A stretch of 64,000 nucleotides of DNA, from NCBI GenBank assembly GCA_021502835.1, contig JAKFGP010000033.1:252425-316424 (forward strand). Direction: 5' to 3'. Under the pieces are notes generated by a model. It saw nothing but the letters and a program-made list of their open reading frames with translations. It searched no databases and was not told the origin of the DNA. The position numbers and the translations under genes were made by a program. Every line of letters starts with the position of its first letter. The first letter of the stretch is position 1. This DNA is from Streptomyces thinghirensis (GTDB lineage: Bacteria; Actinomycetota; Actinomycetia; Streptomycetales; Streptomycetaceae). This document shows positions 1-12,001 of this stretch, piece by piece.

Positions 1-110
1 GGCACGGCTGCGCGGGGCCCAGCGCATCAGGGAGTCCATCGGGTGAACCGAGCGAGGCAGGCCAGGCACGGGTGCGGACGGTCCACCCGGGCCGACGGGA
101 GGGCGAGTGA
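1..110 (+). CDS. rsmH: RsmH 3' end (arm A, partial)
   Basis: Last ~36 codons of the 16S rRNA m4C1402 methyltransferase, entered at the window edge. The tail matches the complete gene at 57202-58222. One G is missing near base 57 relative to the other arm, so the last ~17 codons are out of frame. The TGA at 108-110 overlaps the GTG start of ftsL (GTGA). Confidence 0.8.
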   Translation, partial: HGCAGPSASGSPSGEPSEAGQARVRTVHPGRREGE

Positions 111-657
111 GTAGGAAACCCGAACTGAAGGGGAGGGCGGCCGGCTCGCCCAGCTGCTCCCGCCGGGCGGCGCACGCGGCCAGGCGGCCAGGGCGCCCTT
201 CGTCCTCCTCGTGGTGGTCCTCCTGGGTGGCGGCCTCATCGGGCTCCTGGTGCTGAACTCCGCCCTGAGCGAGGGCTCCTTCCAGCTGGACGACCTGGAA
301 ACAGAGGACGAAGGAGCTCACCGACGAGGAGCAGGCGCTCCAGCGGGACATCGACGCCTACTCCGCTCCCCGGGCCCTCCAGCGCCGAGCCCGCGAGCTG
401 GGCATAGTGCCCGGCGGCGATCCCGCCTTCCTCGCCCCCGACGGCTCCGTGAAGAGGCTCGCCCAGCCCCGCGCCCACGGCCGCCTCCGCCCCACCTGGT
501 CCTCGCCCCCGAGGCGGCTGACCGCACCCACCGGCAGCATCACCGCCGCAGGTACCGAGCCGCCCGACCCGGCCCCCACTCCCAGCACCGCGGCCACCAC
601 GGCCGCGACCCCGCGCCGACGGCGACGACCACCCCGACCCCGACTCCCGGCAGGTGA
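107..657 (+). CDS. ftsL: Cell division protein FtsL (arm A)
   Basis: Small bitopic divisome protein that links FtsQ/DivIC to FtsW-FtsI. It starts at GTG (residues [14 protein letters not shown]), has one transmembrane helix at about residues 38-58 ([19 protein letters not shown]), and then a short periplasmic coiled-coil segment rich in E, R and Q. A long tail rich in Pro, Ala and Thr ends TPTPGR. Start and stop both sit in 4-bp GTGA overlaps with rsmH and ftsI, so translation is probably coupled. An extra G at about 297-300 shifts the frame after the helix compared with arm B, and a substitution cluster near 520-550 also differs. The name rests on position and topology, since FtsL sequences are poorly conserved. 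Confidence 0.8.
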
Positions 658-2630
658 CGGAAGTGTCCGACAAGGGAACCGCCGCGCCGCCGCGATGCCC
701 GGACCCGCCAGGCCCGTCCGCCCCGGCGGCCGGCGGCAGGCTAGCCCCGGCGCCCAGCCCGCCCGCCGGCCGGGGCCCGCGCCCCGCCCGGCCGCGGCCC
801 GCGCCATCCGGCTGGGCGGCCCCGCCCGCGCCTGCGCCCTGATCGGCCTCGCCCTGACCCTGGTGATGTCCGCCTTCGTTGTACAAGCTCCTCCGGGGTG
901 CAGGCCGTCGACGCCGGCGCGTACGCCGCCAAGGCCGAGCAGAACCGCTACGTCGTCCACACGCTGCCCGCCGAGCGCGGCGGGATCACCGACCGCAACG
1001 GCGTCGCCCTCGCGAGCACCGTGGACGCCTACGACATCACCGCCGACCCCACGATGTTCACCCGCGAGCAGCTGAAGGTCGGCGACAGTCCCGAGCAGGC
1101 GGCGGCTCTCCTCGCGCCCAGCATCGGCGAGGGGCCAGGAGGACCTGGTCGACGTGCTCCGCCCGAAGAACAAGGAGCTGCGCTTCGTCCGCCTCGCCCG
1201 CCGGCAGACTCCGCAGGTCTGGAACGAGATCAAGGACCTGAAGGCCGCGCTGACCAAGAAGGCGGAGACGGACAAGTCCGTGGTCAACGTCCTCACGGGC
1301 ATCTTCGCCGACCCCAGCAGCAAGCGCGTGTACGCGGGCGGCGACCTCGCCGCCGGCATCCTCGGCTAGGTCGGCGCGGACGGCAAGGGCGGCGGCGGCC
1401 TGGAGCGGAAGCTGAACGAGACCCTGGCCGGCAAGGACGGCAAGATCCGCTACGCGCAGTCCGGCGGCCGCCAGGTACCCACCGCCGGTTCCACCGAGAC
1501 GCCCGCCGTCCCCGGCAGCGACGTGGAACTCATCATCGACCGCGACATCCAGTGGGCCGCCCAGCACGCCATCAGCCGGCAGGTGGAGAAGTCCAAGGCG
1601 GACGGCGGCTACGTCATCGTCCAGGACACGGCCACCGGCGAGATCCTCGCCATGGCCAACTCGCCCGACTTCGACCCGGGCGACCTCGCCACCGCCGACC
1701 CGGACGCGCTGGGCAACGCGACCCTCCAGGACGCCTTCGAAGCCAGCTCCACCGCCAAGGTGATGTCGATAGCGGCCGTGCTGGAGGAGAAAGCCGCCTC
1801 TCCGATGACCCGCCTCCGCCATCCCGAACCGGCTCAAGCGCGGCGACCGGCTCTCAAGGACGACATCGACCACCCCACCTGGTACCTCACGCTCAACGGC
1901 GTGCTCGCGGAATCCAGCAGCATCGGCACCATCATGGCCACCGGCGAACTCGGCAGGACCCAGCGGAGGCCAACAAGGTGCTCCACTCCTACCTGCGCAA
2001 GTTCGGCCTCGGCGGCTACAGCGGGCTCCGGCTTTATAGCGAGACCAAGGGCATCCTCGCGCCGCCCGACCAGTGGTCGACCTCGCAACCAATTACCACG
2101 ATTCCTTTCGGCCAGGGCGTCTCCGTGAACGCCTTGCAGGCGTACTCGATGTTCTCGACCATCGCCAACAGCGGCGTCCGCGTCGAGCCCACGCTCGTGC
2201 GCGGTCCCATGAAGGACGACGGGCGCTTCATCCCGGCTCCCGAGCCCAAGAAGACCTCGCGTGATCAGCGGGAGGACGGCGAAGACCCTCTCGCAGATGC
2301 TGGAGTCCGTCGTCGACGACGAGGAGGGCACCGGCACCAAGGCCCGCATCCCCGGCTACCGGGTCGCGGGCAAGACGGGCACGGCCAACCGGGTGGATCC
2401 GGCCACCGGCATGTACAAGGGGTACACCACGTCATTCGCCGGGTTCGCCCCGCCGACAAGCCCCGCGTCACCGTCGACCCCGCCATCCAGAACGCCACCG
2501 AGGGCAGTTACTTCGGCGGCCAGATCTGCGGCCCATCTACAAGCAGGTCATGGAGTTCGCCCTGAAGACCCTTCAGGTCCCGCCGACCAGGGCCGACCCC
2601 GCAGGCCTCCCGGTGACCTTCAAACCCTGA
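654..2630 (+). CDS. ftsI: Penicillin-binding protein FtsI/PBP3 (arm A)
   Basis: Class B septal transpeptidase; the fuller description is on the arm B copy (54692-56660). It starts at GTG 654, overlapping the ftsL stop. In this arm TGG (Trp of [10 protein letters not shown]) reads TAG at 1367-1369, and several one-base indels (for example near 890, 1130 and 1810) break the frame. The catalytic STAK box lies near 1747-1758 and the KTG box near 2371-2379. Arm B reads through these defects, so they are most likely sequencing errors. Confidence 0.85.
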
Positions 2631-2847
2631 CGAGGACCGAGCAGACCCCGATTTGTAGCGAGCCAGTACCGAGCCAGCGCCGATTCAGTACCAGGCCACC
2701 AGGAACCACCCGTGACAACGATCAACCCCGATCCCGGGAACCAGAGCGGTCCGTCAACCTCACTTCGCCCCGGAAGCGGGTACGCCCGGTACGCTCACCG
2801 CAAATGCCACACGCTGATCGATCCCAAACACTCTGGCAGGGCCACCC

Positions 2848-4369
2848 GTAGCCTACCCAGGACCGCCCAGGCCGGTGCGGATCTCCGCCACACCCCTCGC
2901 GGAACTCGCCGACCAGCTGGGTGTCACCGCCCCGGACAGCACCGCCAGAGTCACGGGCATCACCCATGACTCGCGCGCCGTCCGCCCCGGTGACCTGTAC
3001 GCCGCCCTCCCCCGGGGCCGTCTCCACGGCGCCGACTTCGCCACCCAGGCCGCCGGCCTCGGCGCCGCCGCCGTGCTGACCGACCCGGCCGGCGCGGCGC
3101 GCGTCGCCGCCACCGGACTGCCGGCGCTCGTCGTCGACGACCAAAGCGCGCGGATGGGTGAACTGGCGGCCACGATCTACGGCCACCCCGGCCGCGATCT
3201 CCTCCAGATCAGCATCACCGGCACCTCCGGCAAGACCACCACCGCCTACCTCGTCGAGGGCGGCCTGCGCACGGCGAAGTCCACCGGGCTCATCGGCACG
3301 GTGGAGATGCGCATCGGCGACGAGCGGATCAAGTCCGAGCGCACCACGCCCTAGGCCAGCCACCGACCTCCAGGCGCTGTCGCGGTGATGCGCGAGCGCG
3401 GCACCGACGCGGTCGCCTGGAGGTCTCCGGCCACGCCCTGGTGCTCGGCCGGGTCGACACCTGTGTCTTCGACATCGCGGTCTTCACCAACCTCCAGCCC
3501 GGAGCACATGGAGTTCCACTCCGGCATGGAGGACTACTTCCAGGCGAAGGCGCAGCTCTTCACCACGCCGGAACGCAACAGGTTGGGCGTGGTCAACGTC
3601 GACGACGAATACGGGCGCCACCTCGCAAGGCGAGGCCCCTGTCCCGGTCGTCACCTACTCCGCCGAGGGCCACCCCGACGCCGACTGGCGCGCCGACGAG
3701 GTCGAGGTCGGCCCGCTGGGCTCGACGTTCACCGTGCTCGGGCCGAGCGGCGAGCGGATCGCCGCCAAGTCGCCGCTGGCCGGCCCGTTCAACGTGGCGA
3801 ACACCCTCGCCGCGATCGTCGCCCTCGCCGCCGCCGGCCTCGACCCGCAGACGGCCGCCGACGACATCCTTATGATGCCGGGGGTGCCGGGCCGCCTGGA
3901 GCGCGTGGACGAGGCCAACCCTACTTCGCGGTGGTCGACTACGCCCACAAGACCGACGCCCGGTCGAGTCCGTTCTCGGGGCGCTCCGCAAGGTCACCGA
4001 GGGCAAGCCCCGGCTCGGCTGCGGCGGCGACCAGGACACCACAAGCGGAGCCGATGGGCGCCGCCGTGGCCCGGGTCGCCGACACCGCCGTACTGACCTC
4101 CGACAACCCCCGCTCCGAGGAATCCCTCGCGATCCTCGCCACCATGCTCCAGGGCGCGGCGTCCGTGCCCGCGCACAGCGCGGCGAGGTCAGGTCTCTTC
4201 GAGGACCGGGCCGCCGCGGTCGCCGCCGCCGACTTCGCCCGGGCCGAGCCCGGCGACACCCGTGCTGGTGGCGGGCAAGGGCCACGAGCAGGGCCAGGAC
4301 ATGCCGGTCGTTCGTACCTTCGACGACCGCCAGGTGCTTCGCGAAGCCATCCAGAAGACCCAGGGATGA
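2848..4369 (+). CDS. murE: UDP-MurNAc-tripeptide ligase MurE (arm A)
   Basis: Copy of the gene described at 52956-54477. The likely GTG start reads GTA here. Residues from RISATPLAELADQLGV through the ATP loop GTSGKTTTAYL (about 3220-3250) are in one frame, then a GAG-to-TAG change makes a stop at 3352-3354 that arm B lacks. More indels follow at about 3385, 3630, 3920 and 3970. The gene ends CAG GGA TGA, 36 bp before murF. Confidence 0.85.
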
Positions 4370-4405
4370 AATCCCGATGATCGGCCTGATCCAGGGGACG
4401 AACGT

Positions 4406-5832
4406 ATGATCGCCTCTCTCTCGCCGAGATCGCAGAAGTCGTCGGCGGGCGGATAAAGACATACCGGACGCGTCCGTGCAGTCACCGGGCCGGTCGTCCG
4501 GGACTCGCGGGAAGCGGGCCCGGCAGCCTCTTCGTCGCCTTCGTGGGCGCGCGGGTGAACGGCCACGACTTCGCGCCGGCGGTCGTCGAGGCGGGCGCGG
4601 TGGCCGTGCTCGGCTCCCGCCCCCTCGGCGTGCCCGCGATCGTCGTGGACGACGTCCAGGCCGCCCTCGGCGCCCTCGCCCGCCACGTCGTACGGCGCCT
4701 CGGCACCACTCTCGTGGCCCGCCCGCGTCCGCCGGCAAGACCAGCAACAGGGACCTCATCGCCCAGAGTGCTGCGCCGCAAGGCGCCCACGGTCTGGACG
4801 CCGGGTTCCATGAACAACGAGGTCGGGCTGCCGCTCACCGCGCTCACCGCCACCGAGGAGACCAGGTTCCTCGTCCTGGAGATGGGCGCCGCTGGCATCG
4901 GCCACATCCGGTACCTCTGCGAGCTGACCCCGCCGAAGATCGGCCTCGTCCTCAACGTCGGCTCCGCGCACATCGGCGAGTTCGGCGGCCGGGAGCAGAT
5001 CGCCCAGGCCAAGGGCGAACTCGTCGAGGCGTTGCCGCCGGCCGAGGAGGGCGGCGCCGCGATCCCCAACGCGGACGACCCCCCCCGTACGGGCCGACGG
5101 CATCCCGAACGAAGGCGAAGGTGATCCTTTTCGGAGAGTCCGACGAAGCGGACGTTCGCGGTGAGAACGTGCGACTCACGGACAGCGGACAGCCCTCGTT
5201 CAGGCTTCAACACCCTCCGGTGCTAACGATGTGACCATGCGCCTGTACGGTGAGCACCACGTGTCGAACGCGCTCGCCGCGGCCGCCGTCGCCCACGAGT
5301 TGGGCATGTCCGCAAACGAGATCGCCACCGCGCTCTCCGAGGCGGGCTCCCTCTCCCGCTGGCGGATGGAGGTCACCGAGCGCCCGGACGGCGTGACGGT
5401 CGTCAACGACGCCTACAACGCGAACCCCGAGTCCATGAAAGCCGCGCAGGTGCGCTGGTCGCCATGGGTAAAGCCGCACAGGCGAGGGGGGCCGTACATG
5501 GGCGGTGCTCGGCGAGATGGCCGAGCTCGGGGGACGAGGGCGCTCGCCGAGCACGACGCGGTCGGGCGGCTCGCCGTCCGGCTCAACGTCAGCAAGCTCG
5601 TCGCGGTCGGGGGCAGGGAAGCCCGATGGCTGCAACTGGGCGCATATAACGAGGGTTCGTGGGGTGAGGAGTCGGTGCACGTGTCCGACGCACAGGCGGC
5701 GGTCGAACTGTTGCGCAGCGAGTTGCGCCCGGGGGACGTCGTGCTCGTGAAGGCGTCCCGTTCGGTGGGGCTGGAGAGCGTCGCGACGGCGCTGCTCGAG
5801 ACCGGCGCCGAGGTGAGGTTGCCGCCCGATGA
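4406..5832 (+). CDS. murF: UDP-MurNAc-tripeptide-D-Ala-D-Ala ligase MurF (arm A)
   Basis: Copy of the gene described at 51490-52920. ATG at 4406 precedes SLAEIAEVVGGR. The middle part (about 4543-4720 and 4790-5090) is readable, but the ATP loop region near 4715-4760 is scrambled by indels. The end reads VRLPPDDE because one G is missing near 5815; with it restored the protein ends EVAAR and its TGA overlaps the mraY ATG. Confidence 0.8.
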
Positions 5833-6919
5833 TGAAGCAGATCTGTTCGCGGGAGTCATTGGCCTCTTCCTGACGCTGGTCGGCACCCCGCTGCGATCAA
5901 GCTGCTGGCCCGCAAGGGCTACGGCCAGTACATCCGCGACGACGGCCCGCGCGAGCACGCCAGCAAGCGCGGTCGCCGACCATGGGCGGCATCGCCTTAT
6001 CTTCGCGACGGTCGCCGCCTCATTCCTGGCCAAGGTGATCACCAGCTACCTGGACCCGAAAGCGGAGCGGGGCCGACCTTCTCGGGCCTGCTGGTGCTCG
6101 GCCTGATGGTGGGCATGGGCCTGGTCGGCTTCCTCGACGACTACATCAAGATCGTCAAGAGGCGTTCGCTGGGCCTGCGGGCCAAGGCGAAGATGGCCGG
6201 CCAGCTCATCGTCGGCATCGGCTTCGCGGTGCTCTCACTCCAGTTCGCGGACAACCGCGGCAACACCGCGGCCTCCACCAAGCTGTCGTTCATCACCGAC
6301 TTCGGCTGGTCGATCGGCCCGGTGCAGTTCGTCATCTGGGCGCTGTTCATGATCCTCGCGATGTCGAACGGCGTGAACCTGACCGACGGTCTGGACGGTC
6401 TGGCCACCGGCGCCTCCGTCCTGGTCTTCGGCGCCTACACCTTCATCGGCGTCTGGCAGTTCCAGGAGTCCTGCGCCAACGCGCTGACCCTGACCAACCC
6501 GGGCGCCTGCTACGAGGTGAAGACCCCCTCGACCTCGCGGTGGTCGCCTCCGCCCTGATGGGCGCGTGTCTCGGCTTCCTGTGGTGGAACACCTCGCCGG
6601 CCAAGATCTTCATGGGCGACACCGGTTCGCTCGCGCTCGGCGGTGTGCTGGCGGGTCTGGCGATCTGCTCGCGCACCGAGCTGCTGTTGGCCATCCTCGG
6701 CGGCCTGTTCGTCCTGATCACCATGTCAGTGATCATCCAGGTCGGCTCCTTCCGCCTCCTACCGGAAAGCGCGTCTTCCGGATGGCGCCACTCCAGCACC
6801 ACTTCGAACTCAAAGGCTGGTCCGAGGTCCTTGTCGTGGTCCGTTTCTGGATCATCCAGGGCATCTGTGTGATCGTCGGACTGGGCCTCTTCTACGCGGG
6901 ATGGGCGGCGGACAAGTGA
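5829..6919 (+). CDS. mraY: Phospho-MurNAc-pentapeptide translocase MraY (arm A)
   Basis: Copy of the gene described at 50405-51493. The segment 6094-6530 is in frame and shows FLDDYIK and the loop [15 protein letters not shown]; 6540-6760 follows in another frame with [12 protein letters not shown]. Indels near 5890, 5970, 6070, 6530 and 6760 separate the pieces. Ends AGWAADK at 6917-6919, with TGA overlapping the GTG of murD. Confidence 0.87.
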
Positions 6920-8347
6920 CCTTCTCCTCGGTGCCTTTCGACTTCCAGGGCAAGCACGTCACCGTCGCCGGCCTCGGCGTCTCCGGCGTCCCGGCCGCCA
7001 AGGTCCTGCACGGCCTCGGCGCGCGCGTGACCGTCGTCAACGACGGCGACGACGAGCGCGCGCGGGCGCAGGCGGCCGAGCTGGAGGCGCTCGGCGTCCC
7101 CGTGCGCCTCGGCGACGGGGACACGCTGCCCGACGGCACCGAGCTGATCGTCACCGCGCCCGGCTGGAAGCCCACCAAGCCGCTGTTCACGGCCGCCGGG
7201 GAGGCCGGCGTCCCCGTCTGGGGCGACGTAGAACTGGCCTGGCGCCTGCGCGGCCGGGACGGCCGGAAAGCCGCACCCTGGCTCGCGGTCACCGGCACCA
7301 ACGGCAAGACCACCACCGTCCAGATGCTCGCGTCGATCCTGAAGGCGGCCGGCCTGCGCACCGCCGCCGTCGGCAACATCGGCGTCTCCCTGCTGGACGC
7401 GGTCACCGGCGAGACGGAGTACGACGTCCTGGCCGTGGAGCTGTCCAGCTACCAGCTCCACTGGGCACCCTCCCTGCGCGCCCACTCGGCCACCGTCCTC
7501 AACCTCGCCCCCGACCACCTCGACTGGCACGGCTCCATGGAGGCGTACGCCGCCGACAAGGGCCGCGTCTACGAGGGCAATCAGGTCGCCTGCGTCCACA
7601 AGCGTCGCCGACAAGGCGACCGAGGACCTGGTCCGCGAGGCCGACGTCGAGGAGGGCTGCCGGGCGATCGGCTTCACCCTCGGCACTCCGGCGCCGGGTC
7701 AACTCGGCGTCGTGGAGGGCATCCTGGTCGACCGCGCCTTCGTCGAGGACCGGCAGAAGAACGCCAGGAACTCGCCGAGGTCTCCGACGTCAACCCGCCG
7801 GCGCCGCACAACATCGCCAACGCCCTTGCCGCCGCCGCCCTCGGCCGTGCCTTCGGCGTCCCCGCCGCGGCCGTGCGCGACGGGCTGCAGGCTTTCACGC
7901 CCGACGCCCACCGCATCGCGCATGTGGCCGACGTCGAAGGTGTGGCGTACGTGGACGACTCCAAGGCCACCAACACCCACGCCACCGAGGCATCCTTGGC
8001 GGCGTACGAGTCGATCGTCTGGATCGCCGGCGGGCTAGCCAAGGGCGCGACCTTCGACGAGCTGGTCACGGGAGCGGCGAAGCGCCTGCGCGGTGCCGTC
8101 CTCATCAGGCGCCGACCGCGCCCTGATCCGCGAAGCCCTGGCGCGACACGCCCCCGAAGTACCCGTGGTCGACCTCGACCGGACCGACACTGGTGCGATG
8201 CTCCAGGCCGTCCGGGAGGCCCAGCGACTCGCCCGGCCCGGCGACACGGTGCTGCTGGCCCCGGCCTGTGCCTCCATGGATATGTTCACCAACTACAACA
8301 AGCGCGGTGACGCGTTCGCGGAGGCCGTTCGCGAACTCGGCGCCTGA
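6916..8347 (+). CDS. murD: UDP-MurNAc-L-Ala:D-Glu ligase MurD (arm A)
   Basis: Adds D-glutamate to UDP-MurNAc-L-Ala in the cytoplasm. GTG at 6916 ([17 protein letters not shown]) overlaps the mraY stop. The N-terminal nucleotide-binding fold carries [13 protein letters not shown]; the ATP loop is [14 protein letters not shown] at about 7288-7330, and the central domain has ELSSYQLHW and [17 protein letters not shown]. About 230 codons are intact here, the best N-terminal half after arm B. A frameshift near 7598 and more near 7770 and 8105 disrupt the C-terminal domain ([27 protein letters not shown]). Overall length (~470 aa) suits the family. Confidence 0.9.
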
Positions 8348-8423
8348 CCCGGCCGCCTCCTGCGCCGGGCGACCTCGGGAGGACGCGTGGGACGGTCCAT
8401 GCCGACGTACAGCGGAGGCAGCG

Positions 8424-9793
8424 ATGCCTGGTAATCCCCAGAGCCGTACCGGACGTCCGCCCGTGCAGCGGGCCGCCGAACGACCCCGGCGCCGAGGCCG
8501 CCGCACGAGAATTCCGTGCTCCGCCTGTACCTGCGTCTGCGCCGCGCCTGGGACCGGCCGCTGACCGCGTACTACCTGATCTTCGGCGGCGGCGCGCTGA
8601 TCACCGTGCTCGGCCTGGTGATGGTCTACTCGGCCTCCCAGATCACCGCGCTCCAGCTCTCGCTGCCCGGCTCGTACTTCTTCCGCAAGCAGGCCCTCGC
8701 GGCGCTGATCGGCGCCGGACTGCTCGTGGCCGCCATGAAGATGCCGGTGAAGCTGCACCGGGCGCTGGCCTACCCGATCCTCGCCGGTGCCGTCTTCCTG
8801 ATGATCCTGGTGCAGGTGCCTGGGATAGGGATGGCGGTCAACGGCAACCAGAACTGGATCGCGCTGGGCGGCTCCTTCCAGATCCAGCCCAGCGAGTTCG
8901 GCAAGCTGGCCCTGGTGCTGTGGGGCGCGGACCTGCTGGCCCGCAAGCAGGACAAGAGACTGCTGACCCAGTGGAAGCACATGCTGGTGCCCTTTGGTGC
9001 CGGCCGCCTTCATGCTGCTCGGGCTCATCATGCTCGGCGGCGACATGGGTACGGCGATCATCCTGACGGCGATCCTGTTCGGCCTGCTGTGGCTGGCGGG
9101 CGCGCCCACGCGGCTGTTCGCCGGTGTGCTGTCGATCGCCGTGCTGCTCGGTTTCATCCTCATCAAGACCAGCCCCAACCGCATGGCCAGGCTGAACTGC
9201 ATCGGCGCCACCGACCCGGGCCCCGGCGACTCCTGCTGGCAGGCGGTGCACGGCATCTACGCCCTGGCCTCGGGCGGACTGTTCGGTTCCGGGCTCGGTG
9301 CGAGTGTGGAGAAATGGGGCCAACTCCCGAAGCGCACACCGACTTCATCTTCGCCGTCACCGGTGAGGAACTGGGCCTGGCGGGGACGCTGTCGGTGCTC
9401 GCCCTCTTCGCGGCTCCTAGGCTATGCGGGTATCCGCGTGGCCGGACGCACGGAGGACCTTCGTGAGGTATGCCGCGGGAGGCGTGACCACCTGGATCAC
9501 GGCCCAGGCCGTGATCAACATCGGTGCGGTCCTCGGGCTGCTGCCGATCGCCGGTGTTCCCCTCCCGCTGTTCTCCTACGGGGGTTCCGCCCTGTTGCCG
9601 ACCATGTTCGCCATCGGACTGCTCATCGCCTTCGCCCGCGACGAGCCCGGTGCGCGGGCGGCGCTCGCGCTGCGGCAACCTCGCTTCGCGAGAAATCAGG
9701 GGACCGGGGAGCACCGGGTCCAAGCGGACCCCACGGAGTTGGAACACGATGCGACGGCGCGCCTCGGCGGCGCGTTCGTCCGGAGAGCGGTAA
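8424..9793 (+). CDS. ftsW: Septal peptidoglycan polymerase FtsW (arm A)
   Basis: Copy of the SEDS glycosyltransferase described at 47531-48903. The ATG at 8424 is preceded by GGAGG at 8414-8418. 8516-8990 is in frame (about 160 residues, first four helices and [14 protein letters not shown] loop); the rest continues in other frames after indels near 8995, 9330, 9415 and 9465. TAA at 9791-9793 replaces the TGA seen in arm B. Confidence 0.85.
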
Positions 9794-9798
9794 TTTCG

Positions 9799-10894
9799 GT
9801 GCATGTCGTACTCGCCGGCGGAGGAACCGCGGGCCACATCGAGCCCGCGCTCGCCCTCGCGGACGCCCTGCGCAGGCGGGATCCGACCGTGGGGATCACG
9901 GCCCTGGGCACGGAACGCGGCCTCGAGACCCGCCTCGTACCCGAGCGCGGGTACGAACTGGCGCTGATCCCGGCCGTACCGCTGCCGCGCAAGCCCACCC
10001 CCGAGCTGATCACCGTCCCGGGCCGGCTGCGCGGCACCATCAAGGCGGCCGAGCAGATCCTGGAGCGCACCGAGGCGGACGCCGTGGCCGGCTTCGGCGG
10101 CTACGTCGCGTTGCCCGCCTGCCTCGCGGCCGAGCGGCTCGGCGTGCCGATCGTCGTCCACGAGGCCAACGCCCGGCCCGGCCTGGCCAACAAGATCGGC
10201 TCGCGGTACGCCGCGCAGGTCGCCGTCTCGACACCCGACAGCAAGCTGCGCAACTCCCGCTACATCGGCATCCCGCTGCGCCGCTCCATCGCCACGCTGG
10301 ACCGGGCCGCCGCCCGCCCCGAGGCCCGCGCGATGTTCGGGCTCGACCCCAACCTGCCCACGCTGCTGGTCACCGGTGGCTCTGCAGGGCGCTCCGCCGC
10401 CTCAACCAGGTGGTCCAGCAGGTCGCGCCCTGGCTCCAGCAGGCGAGCATCCAGATCCTGCACGCGGTCGGGCCCAAGAACGAACTGCCGCAGGTGCACA
10501 GATGCCGGGGATGCCCCCGTACATCCCGGTAAGTTACCTGGACCGGATGGACCTCGCGTACGCCGCGGCCGACATGATGCTCTGCCGCGCGGGCGCGATG
10601 ACCGTCGCCGAACTCTCCGCCGTCGGGCTCCCGGCCGCTTACGTCCCGCTGCCCATCGGCAACGGCGAACAGCGGCTCAACGCGCAGCCGGTGGTCAAGG
10701 CCGGCGGCGGACTGCTGGTCGACGACGCGGAACCGACGCCCGAGTGGCTGCAGCACAACGTCCTCCCCGTGCTCGCCGACCCGCACCGGCTGTACGAGAT
10801 GTCCGGCGCCGCCGCCGAGTTCGGCCGCCGGGACGCCGACGACCTCCTCGTCGGCATGGTGTACGAGGCGATCGCCGCCCGTGCGCACCGCTAG
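9799..10894 (+). CDS. murG: Lipid II synthase MurG (arm A)
   Basis: Copy of the gene described at 46431-47524. The first 195 codons (9799 to ~10380) are intact, including the [17 protein letters not shown] loop. One base is missing in the [10 protein letters not shown] motif near 10383 and another near 10500; the C-terminal domain 10540-10894 is intact, through [13 protein letters not shown] sequence to RAHR and TAG. Unlike arm B, its last 110 codons are unbroken. Confidence 0.9.
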
Positions 10895-10919
10895 TCAGGG
10901 ATGACGGGAGGCAGGGGGC

Positions 10920-11715
10920 GTGGCCGGACCGAGCACCGCCGAGCGCGGTGAACGCCAGCAGGAGTCGTCCGGCCCGCCCCGTGCGCGCCGGTTCGGCCCG
11001 CCCCGTCTTCGTACGATCATCATCCTGATCGTCGCTCTCGTGCTCGTGGCGGGCGGGACCGTCTAGCTCCTCTACGGCTCGAACTGGACGCGGGTGGAAC
11101 GCGTGTCGGTCTCCGGTACTCGCGTACTGACGCCCGCTCAGGTGCAGCGAGGCGGCCGACGTGCCCGTCGGGGACCCGCTGATATCCGTGGACACCGAGG
11201 CAGTCGAGGCGCGGCTGCGCCGGAAATTGTCCCGTATCGACGAAGTCGGTGTGGAACGCTCCTGGCCGCACGGAATCGACCTGAAGGTGACGGAGCGCAC
11301 TCCGGTTCTGACTGTGCAAAAGGGCCGAAAGTTCGTCGAAGTGGACGATGAAGGCGTCCGTTTCGCCACGGTTTCCCGGGCCCCGAAAGGCGTTCCCGAG
11401 CTGGAATTGAAGCCTGCCCGGTCGGCTCCGCCGCGGCGAGCCTGCGCCGCTTCGACGAGGACCGCCTGGTGCGGGAGGCGGTGCGGGTGGCCGGCCGCCT
11501 CCCGGCCGCGGTCGCCCGGGACACACGGGCCGTCAAGGTCCGTTCCTCTGACGACATCTCACTGGAGTTGAGCGGCGACCGGACCGTGGCGTGGGGGAGC
11601 GGTGAGCAGGGGGGTGCGGAGAGCGCGAGCGCTCACCGCGCTGATGAAAGCGGCGCCCGATGCGCGGCACTTCGACGTGAGCGTCCCCGCCGCCCCCGCG
11701 TCATCGAGGAGTTGA
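10920..11715 (+). CDS. ftsQ: Cell division protein FtsQ (arm A)
   Basis: Copy of the intact gene at 45611-46405. Here the Trp codon in the membrane helix reads TAG at 11064-11066 and an inserted base near 11145 and a lost one near 11425 shift the frame. The POTRA-domain part 11161-11425 is readable. The sequence ends SSRS and TGA at 11713-11715. Confidence 0.85.
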
Positions 11716-12001
11716 CGGGTATATTGGCAGGCCAGCACCCTGGTTGGGCAGCGCTACGGCTGATCACATAGGGTGAAAAGAAAAACGGGAGGTTCGGCGT
11801 GTTCGTTGAACGTGCGCCACTTGTCGACTTAGTGTCCTGTTCAGAAGACTTCAAGGAACAGACACACTGGTAACCCTAAACTTCACCGTTGGGGTTCGGG
11901 TCGGCGCTACGGACCGTCCCATTCGGCATCAGTCGCCGGGTCGCGGGGCACAGTGCCCCGGCGATTCGACGGCACGTAACTCGAGGCGAGAGGCCTTCGA
12001 C
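11716..12001 (+). promoter_or_regulatory. ftsQ-ftsZ leader and promoter region (arm A)
   Basis: 286 nt without a gene in front of ftsZ, while most dcw genes overlap. In S. coelicolor several ftsZ promoters map to this interval, one raised during sporulation (established knowledge). Two inverted repeats are visible: AACCCTAA with its complement at 11872-11896 (one mismatch in this arm, perfect in arm B) and CGGGGCAC-A-GTGCCCCG at 11944-11960, about 40 nt before the start codon. I cannot assign -35/-10 boxes with confidence. Confidence 0.6.

Noticed and set aside
358..1359. Long open frames antisense to ftsL/ftsI and many other genes
   Set aside because: Common in ~70% GC DNA; no family motifs, and composition follows the opposite-strand gene.
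8105..9256. 383-codon frame antisense to ftsW/murD
   Set aside because: Low-complexity His/Gln/Arg-rich translation of the complementary strand with no start signal; ftsW motifs explain the region.
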